From Micromonospora pisi (GTDB lineage Bacteria; Actinomycetota; Actinomycetes; Mycobacteriales; Micromonosporaceae): a DNA stretch of 64,000 nt. The position numbers and the translations under genes are program-made. The notes beneath the pieces were generated by a model, which saw only the letters and a list, made by a program, of their open reading frames with translations, did no database searches and was not told the origin of the DNA. Where the stretch lies: contig NZ_RBKT01000001.1 of the NCBI RefSeq assembly GCF_003633685.1, positions 7,998,001 to 8,062,000 of the forward strand, read 5' to 3'. The number at the start of each line of letters is the position of its first letter. Positions within the stretch are counted from its first letter, which is position 1. This document shows positions 60,150 through 64,000 of the stretch, piece by piece.

Positions 60150-61339
60150 CGGTCGACCTCCTTGGAGATGTCGTGCGTCGAGGTGTCGGGGCCGGGCTCG
60201 CGCAGGCGTAGCCGGCCGGTGTGGTGCAGGTCGGTCAGGAGGGCGGCGATCCGGTCGGCGGTGTGGCCGTCGCCGTACGGGCAGGGCATGGCCGCGATCC
60301 GCCGCTGGGCCGCCGGGGTGAGCAGTTCGGTGGCGGCGGCCAGCGCCCGGTTCGGGTCGAGGCCGACCAGGACCGCCTGACCGAGCGCGACCCCCTCCGG
60401 TCGGGGGGTGCTCTCCCGCAGCACCAGCGCCGGTACGCCGAACCAGCCCGCCTCCTCCTGCAGGCCACCGGAGTCGGTGGCGACCAGCGCGGAACCGGCG
60501 ATCAGCTCCAGCATCCGGCGGTGCGGTTGGGGGTCGAGCAGGGCGATGCCGGGGTGCGTGAGCCGGTCGGTGAGGCCGGCGGCGGCCAGCCGGTCGGCGG
60601 TGCGCGGGTGCAGCGGGAAGGTCACCGGGGTGTGCCGTTCGGCGAGCGCGCGGACGATGTCGACCAGGGTGGCGAGCCGCTCGGGTGAGTCGACGGTGCC
60701 GGAGCGGTGCGCGGTGACCAGGATGCCGGCCCGCTCCGCCGGTGGTACGGCGGTCACACCGGAGCCGCGCAGTACGTCGCAGACGGTGTTGCCGACGACG
60801 TGCACGCTCGACCCGGCGACGCCCTCGCGGAGCAGGTGTTCCCGGGCCCCCTCGGTCGGCGCCAGGTGCACGGTGGCGAGGTCGGCCGCGACCGTTCGGT
60901 TGCACTCCTCCGGTGAGAGCGGGTTGTACGACCGCAGCCCCGCCTCGACGTGTGCGACCGGTACGCCGTACCGGCGGGCCGCCATGGCGACCAGCGGCAC
61001 GGTCCAGGTGTCGCCCTGCACCACGGCGACGTCCGGCCGGTCGGTGGCGAAGTAGCCGAGCGCGTGCCCGAGCAGACCGCCGACCCGGGCCGCCTCGTCG
61101 CCGTGCAGCGTCCAGTGTGCGGTGGGTTCGACACCGAGGTCGGCGAAGAACGAGCCGGCCATCCGGTGGTCGTGGTGCTGACCGGTCGCGATCACCTGGA
61201 CCTGCGCCCCCGTGGTGTGCAGGGCCTGGGCGACCGGAGCGAGCTTGACGATCTCGGGGCGGGTGCCGGCGAACAGCACCGCCCGGAGGGCCCGCCCGGG
61301 GAGCGGGTCCCCGGACGGGCGGGTGGGGTGGTGGTCCAT
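60146..61339 (-). CDS. wecB: UDP-N-acetylglucosamine 2-epimerase (non-hydrolysing)
   Basis: 397 residues of the WecB/MnaA GT-B-like fold: FAGTRPEIVKLAPVAQAL, VIATGQHHDHRMAGSFFADL, VVQGDTWTVPLVAMAARRYG, VAHVEAGLRSYNP, SPEECNRTVAADLATVHLAPT, ATDSGGLQEEA. It converts UDP-GlcNAc to UDP-ManNAc. One usual motif, T-x-HR-x-E-N, reads VTAHRSGTVDSPERL, so the Glu-Asn pair is not present and the exact substrate should be held open. ATG 61339 uses the last A of the phosphatase stop, so translation is coupled at both ends. Confidence 0.85.
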   Translation of the reverse strand: MDHHPTRPSGDPLPGRALRAVLFAGTRPEIVKLAPVAQALHTTGAQVQVIATGQHHDHRMAGSFFADLGVEPTAHWTLHGDEAARVGGLLGHALGYFATDRPDVAVVQGDTWTVPLVAMAARRYGVPVAHVEAGLRSYNPLSPEECNRTVAADLATVHLAPTEGAREHLLREGVAGSSVHVVGNTVCDVLRGSGVTAVPPAERAGILVTAHRSGTVDSPERLATLVDIVRALAERHTPVTFPLHPRTADRLAAAGLTDRLTHPGIALLDPQPHRRMLELIAGSALVATDSGGLQEEAGWFGVPALVLRESTPRPEGVALGQAVLVGLDPNRALAAATELLTPAAQRRIAAMPCPYGDGHTADRIAALLTDLHHTGRLRLREPGPDTSTHDISKEVDR

Positions 61340-63015
61340 CAGGAGGCCGGAACCTCCAGGCCGCTGCGGTGCCGCTTCCACGCGACGTAGCCCGCGCCGG
61401 CGGCCAGGGCGGCTCCGGTGAGCACGGCGGGCATCCCGAAGGCGGGGGTGTCGACCGTGGCGGCGGTCCGGGTGATGGTCAGCCGGTCGATCTCGGTGCC
61501 GGTCGCCGCGCCCTCGATCGAGACCGCCCGGAGCGTGAGCGTGGTGGTCTGGCCGGGGGCGGCGGGCTTCACGTCGACGGCGAGCAGGTTGTGACCCCGG
61601 TAGCGGATCCGCGACCAGTCGACCGTCTCGTTCACCTTGGTGCCCGAGGTGTTGCGGTAGAAGGTGGAGACCCCGTCGGAGTCGTGCACGTTGCCGGCGT
61701 AGCTCTCCGGGCCGTTGGCCGGCAGGCTGTAGAGGCCGGCGCCGCCGCCACCGGCGACGATGTAGGTGGTGCCGTCGGTCACCGGGTTGACCGTGTCGCC
61801 GACGGCGGCGGTACGGGTCTTGGCGCCGCCGCGCATCGGGTCGGCCCGCTCGTACATGTGGTTGTGGCCGTTGATCACCAGGTCGACGTTGTACTTGTCG
61901 AACAGCGGGATCCACTGGGCGCGTACGCCGCCCTCGGAGCCGTGGTTCGTGGTGACCGCGTAGGCGCAGTGGTGGAAGAAGACCACGATGAAGTCGATCT
62001 TCGGGTTGGCCCGCAGGTCGGCCAGGGTCTTTTCCAGCCAACTGAGCTGGGCGCCCCCGGAGTAGCCACGGTTCGCCGGTCCCTCGTTGCTGACGTCGTT
62101 GGTGTCCAACGACAGCACCGCGACGTTGCCGTACGTGAAGGCGTACACGCTCGGGCAGTTGGACGGCCCGTTGGTCGGCAGGTCCAGGCGCTGGACGTGG
62201 CCGCCGTACCCGTTGGGGGAGTACCAGGACTCGATGTCGTGGTTGCCGGTGGCGAACATCCACGGCACCGACTGGGCGACCGGCTCGATCTGGCCGAAGT
62301 ACTTGTCCCAGACCGACGGGTTGAAGGTGTCGCCGAGTTCGCCCTTGCCGCTGGAGTCGGCGTACGTGATGTCACCGGCGACCAGGTGGAAGGCCGGCTT
62401 CTGGGCGATGATCTGGGCGTTGTCCAGCAGCGCCTGGGCGCTCGCGCCCATGTCGCCCATGGCGGTGAAGGTGAACGGCCGCAGGGCCGCGCCGCTGCCG
62501 GCCGGCGCGGTGGTGAAGCTCTGTACCGGTCCGCCGGCCGCCTCCAGCCCGTCGTGACCGATGGCGTAGTAGTAGGTGGTGTCGGGCCGCAGACCGTCGA
62601 GCGCGGCGTGTCCGTAGAACTGGTCCAGGGGCGTACCGGTGCCGTAGTCGCTGTGCAGTGAGCGCAGTTCGCCCTGCACGACCTGGCTGAGGTCGTCGGC
62701 GGAGGTGCCGAGACGCAGCACCGGCTTGTCGACCGCGGCCGGGACCTGCCAGCCCACCCGCATCTGCGTCGTCGGGTCGTTGCCGTACGACAGGTGCCGC
62801 CCGAAGGGGGTCACCGACGACCCCGGAGCCTCGGCGTACGCGGCCTTGGTGAGCAGGGTCGGGCCCACCGCGACGGCGGCGGCACCGACGGCACCGGCCG
62901 CGAGGAAGCGGCGGCGGGAGAGGTTCCTCTTGACGTCCTGCCAGTACTCGTGCTGCTCTGCGATGGTCATCTCGCCGCGGCGGCGGCGGGACACCCGGAA
63001 ACCAGGAAGGTCCAC
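61339..63015 (-). CDS. Tat-exported purple acid phosphatase-like metallophosphoesterase with C-terminal sorting-type tail
   Basis: 558 residues from GTG 63015 (AGGCAGG upstream). A twin-arginine signal lies at 33-38 (NLSRRRFLAAGAVG). A fibronectin-like N domain (MRVGWQVPAAVDKPVLRLGT) leads to the dinuclear metal site: TAMGDMGAS, VAGDITYADS, ATGNHDIESW, VFFHHCAYAV, GHNHMYERADP. The last 36 residues are TPAFG, a hydrophobic helix (about 526-546, VLTGAALAAGAGYVAW) and a basic tail KRHRSGLEVPAS, the tripartite layout of a C-terminal sorting signal. It heads the operon that contains the exosortase and is its likely substrate. Confidence 0.9.
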   Translation of the reverse strand: MDLPGFRVSRRRRGEMTIAEQHEYWQDVKRNLSRRRFLAAGAVGAAAVAVGPTLLTKAAYAEAPGSSVTPFGRHLSYGNDPTTQMRVGWQVPAAVDKPVLRLGTSADDLSQVVQGELRSLHSDYGTGTPLDQFYGHAALDGLRPDTTYYYAIGHDGLEAAGGPVQSFTTAPAGSGAALRPFTFTAMGDMGASAQALLDNAQIIAQKPAFHLVAGDITYADSSGKGELGDTFNPSVWDKYFGQIEPVAQSVPWMFATGNHDIESWYSPNGYGGHVQRLDLPTNGPSNCPSVYAFTYGNVAVLSLDTNDVSNEGPANRGYSGGAQLSWLEKTLADLRANPKIDFIVVFFHHCAYAVTTNHGSEGGVRAQWIPLFDKYNVDLVINGHNHMYERADPMRGGAKTRTAAVGDTVNPVTDGTTYIVAGGGGAGLYSLPANGPESYAGNVHDSDGVSTFYRNTSGTKVNETVDWSRIRYRGHNLLAVDVKPAAPGQTTTLTLRAVSIEGAATGTEIDRLTITRTAATVDTPAFGMPAVLTGAALAAGAGYVAWKRHRSGLEVPAS

Positions 63016-63411
63016 GGACCTGCCTCTCTCGGTAGTTCGCGAAAGTGGATGGACGACTTCGCCCCGCCGCGAGGTTCACTCGCTGTAATGAAGCGCGGGG
63101 TGGTCGAAGATGAACTTTTCGAGGTCAAGCCATGATTCGCTGATGAAGAGCGGCTCGGAAACTACCAAGAGTGAGATTTGCGGAACGACCCGTTCGCGCG
63201 CTCGTGGCGTACGGACGGTTGGGTGCCGAATGGGTGAATCGGGGCTGTCGCCCAACCGAGGCGACCACTCACTGATTTGGGTGGGCACGCGCACGCCGCC
63301 AGGATCATGGCCATCTGAGGTGAGGTGCCCGGTTGCCGTGCACGCCTCGGGGTCGGGTCTTCGAGCCACGTTGACCCCAGGTCCGCCCCGCCCGCTGATA
63401 GCGTCGCGCGG
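63016..63411. other. Divergent intergenic region upstream of the exosortase operon
   Basis: 396 bases, lower in GC than average. It must carry the operon promoter. A reverse-strand frame (ending at 63076, last residues LEKFIFDHPALHYSE) looks more protein-like than random frames but has no clear start; it may be a remnant of a lost gene. TTGACC at about 63118-63123 on the reverse strand is a -35 candidate. Confidence 0.45.
63399..63404 (+). promoter_or_regulatory. Leaderless -10 element for the 63412 gene
   Basis: TAGCGT, seven bases, ATG at 63412, with no Shine-Dalgarno. Confidence 0.55.
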
Positions 63412-63753
63412 ATGACCGCACCCTCGCTCGACGCCCGCCGGTTCGCCGCCATCGACAACGTCGGTGGCGAGGTGAGCGCGGAGACCGTCTTCGAGTACCG
63501 GGAGCGCGACGGTGAGGTGTGGGCGACGTACGCCGGTGGCGCGGTGCGTCGCGGCTACCTCGTCGGCACCCGCCGCGCCGACCTGCTCAGCATCCGGTAC
63601 GTGCAGCTCAACATCGACGGGGAGACGTCCTCCGGCCGCTGCGTGACCGAGGTGAGCGTGCTGCCGGACGGCCGGCTGCGACTGGACGAGACCTGGCAGT
63701 GGGAGTCCCGCCCCGGCGAGGGGACCAGCGTGGTCGAGGAGATCGGTGCCTGA
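63412..63753 (+). CDS. Small uncharacterised protein (often labelled N-acetylglutamate synthase-like)
   Basis: 113 residues, beta-rich: AETVFEYRERDGEVWATYAG, GGAVRRGYLVGTRRADLLSI, RYVQLNIDGETSSGRC, VTEVSVLPDGRLRLDETWQW. Similar short proteins are labelled N-acetylglutamate synthase in actinobacterial genomes, but nothing here shows an acetyltransferase fold and I regard that label as unreliable. The ATG is supported by a TAGCGT leaderless promoter. No signal or membrane segment. Confidence 0.75.
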   Translation: MTAPSLDARRFAAIDNVGGEVSAETVFEYRERDGEVWATYAGGAVRRGYLVGTRRADLLSIRYVQLNIDGETSSGRCVTEVSVLPDGRLRLDETWQWESRPGEGTSVVEEIGA

Positions 63754-63810
63754 GCCGGCTCTCAGTGCCGCCGGCGCGCCCGATCGGTTAGTCTCGGGTG
63801 ACGCGTTTTC

Positions 63811-63823
63811 CGGAACAGTTCCG
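63811..63823. promoter_or_regulatory. Short palindrome in the last intergenic region
   Basis: CGGAAC-A-GTTCCG, six-base arms around one base, within a larger GTTTTCC...GGAAAC arrangement. Possibly an operator; the spacing does not fit the actinobacterial LexA box. Confidence 0.3.
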
Positions 63824-63967
63824 TAAATTGTTGGGGAAACGCCACATCCGATCGGCGGGGCGGACCCGCGATGCGGCCGCGTTGAGTGTCTTCCGCTCGG
63901 TCACGGTGCGGCGTAACCGCGAAAGTGTTTCGGTCGTAGGCTGGAGCCTCGACGAAGGAGCTGCCCC

Positions 63968-64000
63968 GTGACGGTCGACGAAGGACGCAGGATCACCATC
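63968..64000 (+). CDS. Start of a protein, truncated by the window end
   Basis: GTG 63968 follows GACGAAGGAG at good spacing and encodes VTVDEGRRITI before the window ends. TAGGCT at 63937-63942 is a possible -10. Eleven residues are too few to name it. Confidence 0.5.
   Translation, partial: MTVDEGRRITI

Noticed and set aside
63811-63823. CGGAACAGTTCCG as a LexA (SOS) box
   Set aside because: The actinobacterial box needs four bases between GAAC and GTTC; here there is one.
1-64000. Search by eye for tRNA, rRNA, CRISPR repeats, insertion sequences and riboswitches
   Set aside because: No T-loop-like conserved segments, no regularly spaced repeats, no transposase or terminal inverted repeats, and no riboswitch core were recognised. 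A computational scan could still find a weak candidate.

Overview
The window is 64 kb of very GC-rich DNA with strong G/C preference at third codon positions, many GTG starts, many apparently leaderless genes (a TANNNT -10 element 5-8 bases before the start codon) and actinobacterial marker genes: SecA2, glucosyl-3-phosphoglycerate synthase, GAF-ANTAR, DUF4383, DUF3817, DUF2267 and a SigF/SigB-type sigma factor. It is chromosomal actinomycete sequence. The gene mix suggests Micromonosporaceae, but that is inference, not a search result. I saw no tRNA, rRNA, transposase, phage gene, CRISPR array or att site.

Layout. 1-4 kb: start of a VOC protein, then a coupled trio (48-aa membrane protein, methyltransferase, membrane sulfatase-like protein). 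4-11.7 kb: citrate synthase, a GT4 glycosyltransferase with a mosaic N-terminal domain, an SRPBCC protein, a zinc alcohol/formaldehyde dehydrogenase, a GCS2-type ligase and DUF3817. 12-18.4 kb: Rv2629-type ribosome factor coupled to a thiamine diphosphate (TPP) enzyme, an unknown protein, and a sigma factor fused to a STAS domain. 18.4-25.7 kb: an orphan cytochrome oxidase subunit I, DUF4383, GT4 plus GpgS, and an oxidoreductase pair. 25.8-31.7 kb: ABC exporter, secA2, a leader peptide with GAF-ANTAR regulator, DUF2231. 31.7-43 kb: DUF3500, ankyrin, DUF305, LVIVD, a secreted SGNH esterase with CBM2, CMD, a cysteine dioxygenase-rhodanese operon, two receiver-less OmpR-type regulators flanking an AEC transporter, a uridine-kinase homologue without a P-loop, DksA/TraR and DUF2267. 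43-55.6 kb: GH3, alpha/beta hydrolase, a DUF1295 gene broken by a 7-bp duplication, FKBP, a MEDS-HATPase regulator, kelch lipoprotein, TPP enzyme, cyclase, and a BNR-repeat/MoaD pair. 55.7-63 kb: a seven-gene reverse-strand operon in which almost every junction overlaps.

The most interesting system is that last operon: Tat-exported purple acid phosphatase with a C-terminal helix and basic tail, UDP-GlcNAc 2-epimerase, PIG-L deacetylase, HAD hydrolase, processive GT2, an exosortase/archaeosortase-type transpeptidase (Cys-Arg-His triad) and an ATP-grasp enzyme. It reads as a dedicated sorting pathway in which the phosphatase is the substrate and the sugar enzymes build or modify the anchor or a glycan. 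A second theme is general stress control: the sigma-STAS fusion, a MEDS-HATPase protein, and four good GTTT-N15/16-GGGTA(T/G) promoters in front of ctaD, GAF-ANTAR, DUF2231 and dksA/traR.
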